From: JACVRX01 sp046726315
GTDB taxonomy: Bacteria; Actinomycetota; Actinomycetes; Jiangellales; Jiangellaceae
Direction of reading: 5' to 3'
Assembly: GCA_046726315.1 (NCBI GenBank)
Contig: JBKPAG010000018.1
Coordinates: 1 to 64,000 of the forward strand
DNA length: 64,000 bases
Both the position numbers and the translations under genes were made by a program. The stretch's first letter is position 1. Each line of letters starts with the position of its first letter. Below the pieces are notes generated by a model, which saw only the letters and a program-made list of their open reading frames with translations, was not told the origin of the DNA and did not search any database. Positions 1 to 7,708 of this stretch are shown here, in pieces.

Positions 1-75
1 CCCTAATTCGCGGCCCACACCCCCCGCCCAACCCCCCCCCGCAATCCCCCCCCCCGACACCCCGCCCTTCAGCGC

Positions 76-741
76 CTACGGTGCCGAGGCAGTCTTGTCG
101 AGGTCGGACTGGCGTTTGACGGCAACCAGTAGACCGTCGCCGACGGGGAGTAGCGCAGGGAGCAGCCGCTCGTCGTCTCGGACGGTCCGGCCGAGTTCGC
201 GAATCGCGACGGTGTCCGGATCACGCTGCGCCGGGTCGGCGACCCGGTCGTGCCAGAGGGCGTTGTCGAAAGCGACGACGCCGCCCGGGCGTAGCAGCCG
301 GATCGCCTGTTGAAGGTAATCGCTGTATTCCGTCTTGTCGCCGTCGCAGAACACGAGGTCGTACGCGCCGTCGGTCAGCCGGGGCAGCACGTCCATGGCG
401 GCGCCGGTGATCAGGCGGGTTCGGTTGTGGCTGATGCCCGCCTCGGCAAAAGCTTCGCGAGCCAGCCGCTGGTGCTCTGACTCGATGTCGATGCTGGTCA
501 GCACGCCGTCGGAGCGCATGCCGGCGAGCAAGTACAGCCCAGAGACGCCGACACCGGTGCCGACCTCGACGACGGTCCGCGCGTCGATCGCGGCCGCGAG
601 CATTCGCAGCGTGATCCCACCACCGGAACCGATCGGAACAGCGCCGACCTCCTGGCCGCGCCGCCTGGCCAGCGCGATCGGGGAGTTCTCGTCGACGAAG
701 CCCTCGGCGTAGGCCCACGACTCGGGTGTGATCGTCGCGAT
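76..741 (-). CDS. SAM-dependent O-methyltransferase, probable AUC start
   Basis: Class I SAM-dependent O-methyltransferase of the Rv1220c/caffeoyl-CoA OMT-like group; substrate unknown, cytoplasmic. The glycine-rich SAM loop (VVEVGTGVGVSGLYLL) and a later acidic motif (YDLVFCDGDK) are clear, and the length (about 221 aa) is usual. It diverges from sigE, as in mycobacteria. Start problem: the frame is open to an ATG at 852, but the segment 742-852 looks non-coding and lacks ATG/GTG/TTG inside it. A perfect AAGGAGG at 754-748 sits 6 nt before an ATC codon at 741, where homology to family members begins. I therefore place the start at that ATC. A base error (ATG to ATC) or use of the 852 ATG are alternatives. 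Confidence 0.85.
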   Translation of the reverse strand: MATITPESWAYAEGFVDENSPIALARRRGQEVGAVPIGSGGGITLRMLAAAIDARTVVEVGTGVGVSGLYLLAGMRSDGVLTSIDIESEHQRLAREAFAEAGISHNRTRLITGAAMDVLPRLTDGAYDLVFCDGDKTEYSDYLQQAIRLLRPGGVVAFDNALWHDRVADPAQRDPDTVAIRELGRTVRDDERLLPALLPVGDGLLVAVKRQSDLDKTASAP

Positions 742-747
742 GACGAG

Positions 748-754
748 CCTCCTT
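748..754 (-). promoter_or_regulatory. Strong Shine-Dalgarno that decides the methyltransferase start
   Basis: AAGGAGG on the minus strand, separated by CTCGTC from an ATC codon. It is the only good ribosome site upstream of the conserved part of the methyltransferase. It argues for initiation at a non-standard codon rather than at the distant ATG (852). Confidence 0.6.
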
Positions 755-994
755 GACCGGAGGGAAGCGGTCGATCGCAGCCTAATGGGCGCGAGTGCCC
801 GCTGGGGGAACCACGCGAGCGCGCGGCACGTTGGCCGGTCAGGTCCGTCCATGGTCCGGTGTACCGGTGCCAGCGCCGGCGGTCACCGGGCCGGCGGGAA
901 CAGCCGTGTGGCCGCCGCGGTTGTCACGAAAGGAACATGGGTGACGATGGGAGCCGTTCTGCTACCTGTTCGTCCCCATGGGGAGGGATTCCAG

Positions 995-1663
995 ATGGCC
1001 GACGCGGAGGTGCCCGGCGGCGACGCTGACGACGTCGGCCTGCCCGCGCCGCGCCGCGTACCCGCCCCCGAGGGCTGGACGCCTCCCACCTGGGACGAGG
1101 TGGTCCGTGAGCATTCCGGTCGGGTCTATCGGCTGGCGTACCGGCTGACCGGAAACGTCCATGACGCCGAGGACCTGACCCAGGACGTGTTCGTACGGGT
1201 GTTCCGCTCGCTCTCGTCATACACGCCCGGCACGTTCGAGGGTTGGCTGCACCGGATCACCACCAACCTCTTCCTCGACAGCGTCCGGCGCAAGCAGCGG
1301 ATCCGTTTCGACGCATTGGCCGACGACGCGGCCGACCGGGTCTCCGGCCGGGAGCACTCGCCCGACCGAGTCCTCGAGGATCGGCTACTCGCCGGCGACA
1401 TCCAGGCTGCCCTGGACGAGTTGCCGCCGGACTTCCGCGCGGCCGTGGTCCTCTGCGACATCGAGGGCCTCTCGTACGAGGAGATCGCCGCCACACTCGA
1501 CGTCAAGCTGGGCACGGTCCGCAGTCGAATCCACCGCGGCCGCGCCCAGTTACGCGCGGCGCTCGAGCACCGGGCGCCACGGATCAGCGTGGATGAGACC
1601 GCGGTGAACGGCTCAGCCACGGACCCGGCGACGGATACAGCGGCTCGGGAGGAGGCGCCGTGA
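995..1663 (+). CDS. sigE: ECF RNA polymerase sigma factor SigE
   Basis: Extracytoplasmic-function sigma factor for envelope stress. Region 2 contains the DAEDLTQDVFVRVFRSL stretch followed by TFEGWLHRITTNLFLD. Region 4 carries the helix-turn-helix YEEIAATLDVKLGTVRSRIHRGR. I chose ATG 995, preceded by GGGAGGGA at 8 nt spacing (222 aa). GTG 941 (AAAGGAA upstream) and ATG 947 are in frame and plausible; M. tuberculosis sigE is also reported to use several starts. The stop overlaps the GTG of the anti-sigma gene (GTGA at 1660-1663), so the two are translationally coupled. The following genes match the SigE regulon locus of mycobacteria, which supports SigE over other ECF paralogues. Confidence 0.93.
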   Translation: MADAEVPGGDADDVGLPAPRRVPAPEGWTPPTWDEVVREHSGRVYRLAYRLTGNVHDAEDLTQDVFVRVFRSLSSYTPGTFEGWLHRITTNLFLDSVRRKQRIRFDALADDAADRVSGREHSPDRVLEDRLLAGDIQAALDELPPDFRAAVVLCDIEGLSYEEIAATLDVKLGTVRSRIHRGRAQLRAALEHRAPRISVDETAVNGSATDPATDTAAREEAP

Positions 1664-2241
1664 AACACCTGGACATCCGGGTGAGCGCGCTGGTCGACGA
1701 CCAGCTCTCCCATGACGAGCGTGATCGCGCCCTGGCCCACGTCACCCGCTGCGAGCAGTGTCGCCTCGAGATGGAGCAGGAGCGGCAGACCAAGGCGGCG
1801 CTACGGCGGTTGCCGCCGGTCGAACCACCGGCCGAGTTGGTCAAAGCGTTGCTGGCCATGGCCGAAGCCGGAGGTCCGTTGCCGCCGCAGCGGCGCCCCT
1901 TTCCCGGCCCAGCGACACCCGCGGTCGGTTGGCGTCCCCTCGACGGCCGCCCCCGGACCAGTCAGTCGCTCGGCGGGCAACGGTCCCGGCGGCCCGAGAT
2001 AACCCGAAGGGTCCGACCGGATCGGGTTCAGTTCGCCGCCGCCGGCGCACTCTCGGTCGGTGTGATCATGCTGGTACTGGCGACCCTCGGAACGCCGTCG
2101 GCATCAGGCCCGACATCCACGGCGGTGGTTCCACCCATCGAGACATTCGCTGTCGAGCACGCGAAGTCGACCGGCGCCCTGCCCTTCGTCGAGCCGGCTT
2201 CGGTTCTGGTGCCTGCCGTCGATGTGGGTGACGGTCCGTGA
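1660..2241 (+). CDS. rseA: Zinc-binding anti-sigma factor, RseA type
   Basis: Membrane anti-sigma factor expected to hold SigE inactive until proteolysed. The ZAS signature H-x3-C-x2-C is H27, C31, C34 (HVTRCEQC). A single hydrophobic segment lies near residues 125-145 (FAAAGALSVGVIMLVLATLG), followed by an extracytoplasmic tail of about 50 residues. GTG start with GGGAGGAGG upstream, overlapping the sigE stop. The next gene also overlaps its stop by 4 nt. Inference: cognate regulator of the upstream sigma factor, because of the coupling and conserved neighbourhood. Confidence 0.9.
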   Translation: MKHLDIRVSALVDDQLSHDERDRALAHVTRCEQCRLEMEQERQTKAALRRLPPVEPPAELVKALLAMAEAGGPLPPQRRPFPGPATPAVGWRPLDGRPRTSQSLGGQRSRRPEITRRVRPDRVQFAAAGALSVGVIMLVLATLGTPSASGPTSTAVVPPIETFAVEHAKSTGALPFVEPASVLVPAVDVGDGP

Positions 2242-3302
2242 TCGGATCCTTGGCGCCCGTTCGCCGAGGCCCGGTCCCACTGGCACTGGCTGTGCCAGTG
2301 CTCGCGCTACCTCTCTTCGTCGGCTCGATCACGACGAGTACCCCTGCATCAGCGCTCGAGGCCGCCGACGATCTCGGTGCGGTCAGGTTGCTGCACCGAG
2401 CAATGGCGGCCCCAGAGACGGTGTCCTATAGCGGAACGCAGTACGTCGCTGCATGGTCGTCACTCGACGGCGAGTCGACGAGTGCCATCGTCGATGTCAT
2501 TCACCGCGCAGGCGGCTCCTCGCAGGTGCGGGCACATGGCGCCCGGACCCTCTCCGCGGTGGACGATCGCAGCAGTGCTGCTTGGCTCGCCGACGGGGGT
2601 GGGCCGGTCGCACTGCTGGTCCGCACTCACGACGTTGCCGTCGTCGGCTTGGACAGCGTGGCTGGACGGCCGGCGCATGTGGTCGAGGCACGTCGCGTCG
2701 ACGGCACGACGGCCGCACGGCTGTGGCTGGACACCGAGTCCGCACTCCCGCTTCGACGGGAGGTCTACAACGACGACGGCACCACGCGTACGGCCAGCGC
2801 CTTCATCGAGTTCACCATGGAGATGGCCTCCCGCGCCATCCCGACCGCCGCCAGCACCCCATCCACAGATGACGTGCTGGGCCACAGCGACCTTGCCCAG
2901 CTTCGCGTTGACGGGTGGAGCTGTCCGGACCGGCTCGGCGAAGGGTTGGTCCTCTATCAGGCGCGCCGCGTGGGCGACGCAGTTCACCTCGGTTACTCCG
3001 ACGGTGTGGCCACGGTCTCGGTGTTCGAACAACGAGGTCATCTCGACGAGGAGAGACTGCGCGGCTTTGCTGCCCGTGACGTCGACGGCGGAGTGGTGTA
3101 CAGCAGCATCGGACCACCGGCGCAGCTGATCTGGTCGGTCGGCGACTGGGTCGTCACGGTCGTGGCCGACGCGCCCACGGAGACGGTCGAGGCTGTGCTC
3201 GCGGCGATGCCACCCACGGAGCCGGAGTACGAGCGCGGGTTCCTGGCCCGGATAGGCAAGGGTGCCGAGCGGCTGGCTTCCTGGCTCAACCCGTTCGGCT
3301 AG
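2238..3302 (+). CDS. RseB/MucB-like sigma-E regulatory lipoprotein-binding protein
   Basis: 354-aa exported protein with an N-terminal signal/anchor segment (PLALAVPVLALPLFVGSI, about residues 13-30). A LolA/RseB-like fold follows, with repeated short beta patterns such as VSYSGTQYVAAW, AARLWLDTESALPLRREVY and AFIEFTMEM. In proteobacteria RseB binds lipids or LPS and protects RseA from cleavage; a similar protective role is inferred here because the gene is translationally coupled (GTGA, 2238-2241) to the anti-sigma gene. The C-terminal part (about 215-354) looks like the second RseB domain. No lipobox cysteine is visible. The mycobacterial SigE locus as I recall it lacks this gene. Confidence 0.75.
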   Translation: MIGSLAPVRRGPVPLALAVPVLALPLFVGSITTSTPASALEAADDLGAVRLLHRAMAAPETVSYSGTQYVAAWSSLDGESTSAIVDVIHRAGGSSQVRAHGARTLSAVDDRSSAAWLADGGGPVALLVRTHDVAVVGLDSVAGRPAHVVEARRVDGTTAARLWLDTESALPLRREVYNDDGTTRTASAFIEFTMEMASRAIPTAASTPSTDDVLGHSDLAQLRVDGWSCPDRLGEGLVLYQARRVGDAVHLGYSDGVATVSVFEQRGHLDEERLRGFAARDVDGGVVYSSIGPPAQLIWSVGDWVVTVVADAPTETVEAVLAAMPPTEPEYERGFLARIGKGAERLASWLNPFG

Positions 3303-3329
3303 GCCGGTGGTGCGGGGGAGGATGGGCCG

Positions 3330-4610
3330 ATGAGCGGCGACGACGCGACACCCAGCACGGGCTGGTCGCGTCCGGCCGATCCCGGCGATGAGGTCGCGCC
3401 GTCGGTCTGGATAAGGCCGACCGACGTCGAGCAACCGGCCAAGACCCTGGACCCGTGGGCACAGGTGCAGCCGGCTCGGGCATCGTCAGACGAGCCGAAG
3501 TCGTGGCAGAGGGCCAGGCACCCTGACGACTCGGACCGCCCACGCGTGGGCGTATTCGCAGTCGCTGCCACGGGAATCGCGGTCGTCGCAGGCGCGATCG
3601 GTGCGGTAACCGGAGTGGTCGTCGCTGACCGGCTCGGGCAGGCAACCAATGCGACCGTGACGGTCGTTGGGTCTGATCCCGCAGTGCTTGCCGAACGACC
3701 GCCGGACTCGGTGGCCGGCGTCGCCTCGAGCGTGTTGGCAAGCGTCGTTTCGGTGACTGTCGACCAGGGCTCAGGCTCCGGATTCGTTATTTCACGAAAT
3801 GGTCACGTGCTGACGAACAACCACGTGGTCGCCTCTGCGGAAGGCGGCGGAACGATCGCGGTGGGCCTCTTCGACGGGACGACCATTCCCGCGGTCATCG
3901 TCGGACGGAGTCCGAGCTACGACCTGGCAGTGCTGCATGTCGAACGTAATGACCTGACTCCGGTGCGGCTTGGCACCTCGGCCGATGTCGTCGTCGGCGA
4001 CCCCGTCATTGCAATCGGCAGCCCGCTCGGCCTCGAGAGTACCGTCACCAGCGGAATCATCTCGGCGCTCGACCGCCCGGTCAGCGCAGGCGGTGAGGGG
4101 GAGACGTCGTTCATCAACGCGCTCCAAACCGATGCCGCGATCAACCCTGGAAACTCCGGCGGTCCGCTGGTCGATGCCGCCGGACGTGTCATCGGCGTCA
4201 ACTCCGCTATTGCCTCGCTCACCCCTGGGCTGGCGCCAGGCAGCATCGGGCTCGGTTTCGCGATCCCGATCGACCAGGCCACTCGCACCGCGGAGCAGAT
4301 TATCGCCACAGGCGAGGCGGTGTACCCCGTCATGGGCGTGCGTTTGGACCGCGAATTCCCCGGACCGGGTGCGCGGATTGCCGCCGACGATGCAGACGCC
4401 CCGGCCGTCGAGCCGGACGGGCCGGCTGAGAGCGTGGGCATCGAACCCGGCGACGTGATCATGGAAATCGAGGGCCGGGCGATCGACTCCCCGGAGGAGA
4501 TGATCGTCGCGTTGCGAGCCGAGGAGCCGGGAGACCGGATCACGATCGTGGTGGATCACGGCGGAGAAGTACGAGAGGTGAGCCTCATACTCGGCTCGAA
4601 GGTGGGCTGA
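3330..4610 (+). CDS. htrA: HtrA-family serine protease with PDZ domain
   Basis: Membrane-anchored trypsin-like protease of the HtrA/DegP/PepD type that handles misfolded extracytoplasmic proteins. Order: proline/acidic cytoplasmic N-terminus (1-72), transmembrane helix (about 74-100), protease domain and C-terminal PDZ domain (about 325-420, GIEPGDVIMEIEGRAI). The catalytic triad reads H165 (NNHVV), D198 (YDLAVL) and S276 (GNSGGPL). The 426-aa length fits actinobacterial HtrA. It lies 27 nt behind the RseB-like gene and is probably in the sigE operon, consistent with a SigE-controlled protease that may feed back on RseA. Confidence 0.95.
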   Translation: MSGDDATPSTGWSRPADPGDEVAPSVWIRPTDVEQPAKTLDPWAQVQPARASSDEPKSWQRARHPDDSDRPRVGVFAVAATGIAVVAGAIGAVTGVVVADRLGQATNATVTVVGSDPAVLAERPPDSVAGVASSVLASVVSVTVDQGSGSGFVISRNGHVLTNNHVVASAEGGGTIAVGLFDGTTIPAVIVGRSPSYDLAVLHVERNDLTPVRLGTSADVVVGDPVIAIGSPLGLESTVTSGIISALDRPVSAGGEGETSFINALQTDAAINPGNSGGPLVDAAGRVIGVNSAIASLTPGLAPGSIGLGFAIPIDQATRTAEQIIATGEAVYPVMGVRLDREFPGPGARIAADDADAPAVEPDGPAESVGIEPGDVIMEIEGRAIDSPEEMIVALRAEEPGDRITIVVDHGGEVREVSLILGSKVG

Positions 4611-4671
4611 CGCCTACCCTGGAAGGCGTTCGCGGCGAATAACCAACGTCAACGAGCAGTCAGGAGTCGAA

Positions 4672-5055
4672 GTGTTCGGCATCGAGGCGCCCGAGCTGCT
4701 CGTGCTGCTCGTGGTCGGCCTGCTCGTATTCGGGCCGGACCGGCTGCCGGAGATGGCGCGGCAGGCCGGCTCGTGGCTGCGCGACCTGCGACGGATGGTC
4801 GCCAACGCGCGCCGAGACCTCTCTGAGGGCATCGGTGTCGACGAGGCCGACCTGCGCAAGCTGCAGACCCTGAACCCGAAGTCCTATGTGCGCCGCAACG
4901 TGCTTGACGGGCTCGACTTGGGCCGGGAGGAGAAACCGCCGGGTCGCAACGCGAACCGGCCCGGCGAGCGCGACCAAGCCAGGGTGCAATCCGCGCCGCA
5001 GGCAGCCGCCGGATCCAGCGTCGCCGACACCCCCTTCGACCCCGACACCACCTGA
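4672..5055 (+). CDS. tatB: Twin-arginine translocase subunit TatB
   Basis: 127-aa TatA/B-family protein: a short N-terminal helix (FGIEAPELLVLLVVGLLVFGPDRLP) with the FGP hinge, then an amphipathic helix (MARQAGSWLRDLRRMV) and a long charged, disordered tail. The EAPELLVLLVV start and RLPEMAR after the hinge favour TatB over TatA. Its place behind htrA matches the mycobacterial order. GTG start at 4672. It belongs to the membrane complex that recognises folded proteins with RR signal peptides. The 88-nt convergent gap to mrp shows no clear terminator. Confidence 0.9.
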   Translation: MFGIEAPELLVLLVVGLLVFGPDRLPEMARQAGSWLRDLRRMVANARRDLSEGIGVDEADLRKLQTLNPKSYVRRNVLDGLDLGREEKPPGRNANRPGERDQARVQSAPQAAAGSSVADTPFDPDTT

Positions 5056-5143
5056 CCCTGACTCGCTCCCAACCATCACCCCCGGAAAGTTGGTCATTTT
5101 TCGGCTGGCTGGGCGGCCGATCAACGGGAGTGGCGGCGACGGG

Positions 5144-6295
5144 TCAGTGCGCGACGGGGGCGAGGTCGAGCGACATTCCGGCTAGTCCACGACGGCGGTG
5201 CGAGAGGCCGCGGGCCGCCTCGCGCAGTGCGTGGGCTGCCGGAGCGGATGGGTCGGACACGACGAGCGGAATTCCCGCGTCGCCGCCTTCCCGAAGCCGT
5301 AGATCCATCGGCACGTCCCCCAGCACCGGGATCGATGCGCCGAGCCGTCGGCTCAGGCCTGCTGCGACCTGCTGGCCGCCCCCCGCGCCGAACACCTCGA
5401 TCCGATGCGACGGACCGCAATGCGGACATGGCAAGTAGGACATGTTCTCGATGACGCCGGCAACCTGCTGATGCGTCTGGATGGCGATGGAGCCGGCCCG
5501 TTCGGCGACCTCTGCTGCGGCCAGCTGTGGCGTTGTGACGACAACGATCTCGGCGGATGGCAGCAGTTGCGCCAGCGAGATGGCGACGTCGCCGGTGCCG
5601 GGCGGCAGGTCGAGCAGCAGGACGTCGAGGTCACCCCAGAACACGTCGGAGAGGAATTGCTGCAGCGCTCGGTGCAGCATCGGCCCGCGCCAGGCGACCG
5701 GAGCGTCGCGATCGGGCTTGAACATCTCGGTGGAGATCAACTTCACGCCGTGAGTCGGTACCGGCATGATCATCCGTTCGACGATCGTCGGGTGGGTGCC
5801 CTCGACACCGAGCATCCGCGGCGCCGAGTGACCGTAGATATCGGCATCCAGGAGGCCGACGCGCACGCCGTCAGCGGCCATGGCTACCGCCAGGTTCACC
5901 GTCACTGTCGACTTGCCGACCCCGCCCTTGCCCGAGGCAACCGCGTAGATCCGGGTGAGCGAGCCGGGCTTGGCGAATGGAATCTCCCGTTCCGCACGCC
6001 CCCCACGCAGCTGTTGCGAAAGGTCGGCTCGCTGCTTGTCGGACATCACGTCCATCGCCACATCGACCACGGTGACGCCCGGCAGCGCCGCCACTGCCGC
6101 CGTCACGTCCCGGGTGATCGTGTCGCGCAACGGGCAGCCGGCGACAGTCAGGAAGACCTCGACATGGATCCGTCCATCGTCAGCGATGTCGATCCCCTTG
6201 ACCATGCCGAGATCGGTGATCGGGCGTTTGATCTCGGGGTCGTTGACCGTCGCCAAGGCGGCCATGACCTGCTCGGTCGACGGGAGGGCGCTCAT
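5144..6295 (-). CDS. mrp: Mrp/NBP35-family Fe-S carrier P-loop ATPase
   Basis: 383-aa ApbC/Mrp protein. The N-terminal DUF59/MIP18-like domain (1-80) contains TVAGCPLRD. The deviant Walker A GKGGVGKST is at about 122-130, and LLDADIYGHS follows. A C-terminal C-x2-C (LPCPHCG) is where the family binds a bridging Fe-S cluster between dimer subunits. Cytoplasmic carrier for Fe-S cluster delivery, by family knowledge. Convergent with tatB and divergent from the MarR gene (43 nt between starts). ATG at 6295. Confidence 0.95.
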   Translation of the reverse strand: MSALPSTEQVMAALATVNDPEIKRPITDLGMVKGIDIADDGRIHVEVFLTVAGCPLRDTITRDVTAAVAALPGVTVVDVAMDVMSDKQRADLSQQLRGGRAEREIPFAKPGSLTRIYAVASGKGGVGKSTVTVNLAVAMAADGVRVGLLDADIYGHSAPRMLGVEGTHPTIVERMIMPVPTHGVKLISTEMFKPDRDAPVAWRGPMLHRALQQFLSDVFWGDLDVLLLDLPPGTGDVAISLAQLLPSAEIVVVTTPQLAAAEVAERAGSIAIQTHQQVAGVIENMSYLPCPHCGPSHRIEVFGAGGGQQVAAGLSRRLGASIPVLGDVPMDLRLREGGDAGIPLVVSDPSAPAAHALREAARGLSHRRRGLAGMSLDLAPVAH

Positions 6296-6337
6296 GACTC
6301 GATGCTACGTCGAACCGCGCTGGCCTACGATCGGGGC

Positions 6338-6784
6338 GTGACGACCCAGATGTCGCGCGAACGGATCACACCGGAGCAGCTCGAGATATGGCGGTTGTTC
6401 CTTCGAGCTCACGCGCAGATCGTCCGGCGGCTCGAGTCGGACCTGATGGATCGTCATGGCCTTTCGCTGGCGTGGTACGACGTCTTGGCGCGGCTGGTCG
6501 AAGCCGACGGGCACCGACTGCGGATGAGTGAACTGGCCGCTCGGGTGATGCTTTCCCCGAGCGGGCTGACCCGGCTGGTCGGCCGGATGGTCGAGGCAGG
6601 GCTGGTCAGCCGGGAGCCGTCCGAGAACGACGCCCGCGGGTTCTATGCCGTGCTGACCGACGAGGGGTACGAGCGCCTGCGCTTCGCCACCGGAACGCAC
6701 CTGCGCGGGATCCTCGACTACGTCCTCTCGCGCTTCACCGACGAAGAGCTCGACGAGATCGCGAGGTATCTCTCCCGCCTATAA
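6338..6784 (+). CDS. MarR-family transcriptional regulator
   Basis: 148-aa winged-helix regulator. Helices LEIWRLFLRAHAQIVRRLESDLMDRHGLSLAWYDVLARL precede the DNA-binding core (MSELAARVMLSPSGLTRLVGRMVEAGLVSRE), and the wing follows (DARGFYAVLTDEG). GTG 6338 is chosen; ATG 6350 is a close alternative. It diverges from mrp with a 42-nt gap, so it may control itself and mrp; ligand unknown. It ends at a large inverted repeat that separates it from the convergent ECF transporter operon. Confidence 0.88.
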   Translation: MTTQMSRERITPEQLEIWRLFLRAHAQIVRRLESDLMDRHGLSLAWYDVLARLVEADGHRLRMSELAARVMLSPSGLTRLVGRMVEAGLVSREPSENDARGFYAVLTDEGYERLRFATGTHLRGILDYVLSRFTDEELDEIARYLSRL

Positions 6785-6790
6785 CCACAA

Positions 6791-6878
6791 GGGTGGGCCG
6801 ATGGATGTCGGCTGGGGTGTGGTGGGCGTGGCGGCGCCGAAGGCGCCGCGGGCGAAGCCGACATCCATCGGCCCACCC
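6791..6878. terminator. Composite nested hairpin between convergent genes
   Basis: Arms 6791-6813 and 6856-6878 are perfect 23-bp inverted repeats. Inside, 6831-6838 and 6842-6849 form a second perfect stem (GCGGCGCC / GGCGCCGC) with a GAA loop. It starts 6 nt after the MarR stop and lies 72 nt from the ecfT stop, so it may act as a bidirectional terminator. No U-tract follows on the plus strand. The long perfect arms could also mark a small mobile repeat. Confidence 0.75.
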
Positions 6879-6949
6879 TCGGCTGCCAGACCCACAGATC
6901 GCGGAGCGCGCGGAGCGACCGGCCACCACCAGCCTCCCTCGAGGCGGGT

Positions 6950-7708
6950 TCAGGCCCACACCGGCTGTAACGTCCCTACGGCCAGACTGACCAAGGCGGC
7001 GACAGCCAGTAGAACGAATGCGCCGACGATCAACGCGACGTCGGAGGGCCGGACGACCTGCGGTCGCGCGATTGTGCGCGGCCCGGCCGCGTCGAAGCCG
7101 CGAGCATCCATGGCCAGTGCGAGGCGAGTGGCGCGCCGAACGGCGCCGACCAACAAGGTGAATACCGTCCCACCGAAGAGCCGGACATGCCGGACGGGGT
7201 CCCGGCCCGCGTCGATCCCGCGGGCCCGCCGAGCTGTCCTGATGGTCCGCCACTCCACACCCATCAACGGGAGTAGCCGCAACGCCGCTAACGACGCGTA
7301 GGCGAACCGGGCCGGAATGCGAGCGTTCTGCACGAGCGAGTCAGCCAATGCGGTCGGGTCGACCGTGAGCAGCACCACGACGCCCGGCAGGGCAACGGCG
7401 AGCACCCGAATCGTGACTGCCACCGCCGTCAGCCATGGCGTGGGACTGTCGCCGAACAGCAGTGTCGTGGCGCCCAAGCTGACGGCGGACACCAATAGCG
7501 GCCAACTGCGTCGGAGCACGCTTCCGACTCGGACGCCGCCCGCGGCCAGGACCACGACTACGAGGACGAGAATCACAGCCGGCGTCACTGCATCGTCGGA
7601 CAGGGCGGCCCCGAAACCGAGCACCAGACAGGCCGCCAGCTTGGCGACGGGGTTGGCCCGGGCCAGCCGGCCTGCCGGCACGGCGACAGTGTGCACGTCG
7701 AGCACCAT
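6950..7708 (-). CDS. ECF transporter transmembrane component EcfT
   Basis: 252-aa CbiQ/EcfT-family integral membrane protein with about six hydrophobic segments (AACLVLGFGAALS, AVILVLVVVVLAAGG, VLAVALPGVVVLLTV, and a final LIVGAFVLLAVAALVSLAV). The two Ala-Arg-Gly coupling motifs that contact the ATPases are present (RARGID and DARGFD). It overlaps the ATPase stop by one base (7708) and is the last gene of the riboswitch-controlled operon. With the YkoE-like S component it should form an energy-coupling-factor importer for thiamine or its pyrimidine precursor. Confidence 0.9.
   Translation of the reverse strand: MVLDVHTVAVPAGRLARANPVAKLAACLVLGFGAALSDDAVTPAVILVLVVVVLAAGGVRVGSVLRRSWPLLVSAVSLGATTLLFGDSPTPWLTAVAVTIRVLAVALPGVVVLLTVDPTALADSLVQNARIPARFAYASLAALRLLPLMGVEWRTIRTARRARGIDAGRDPVRHVRLFGGTVFTLLVGAVRRATRLALAMDARGFDAAGPRTIARPQVVRPSDVALIVGAFVLLAVAALVSLAVGTLQPVWA

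Noticed and set aside
1..75. C-rich tract at the window start
   Set aside because: No gene or clear structure; only C homopolymers next to the methyltransferase stop, too short to interpret.
5405..6337. N-terminal extension of the MarR frame over the mrp gene
   Set aside because: It is antisense to mrp and low in protein-like sequence; the regulator starts at 6338.
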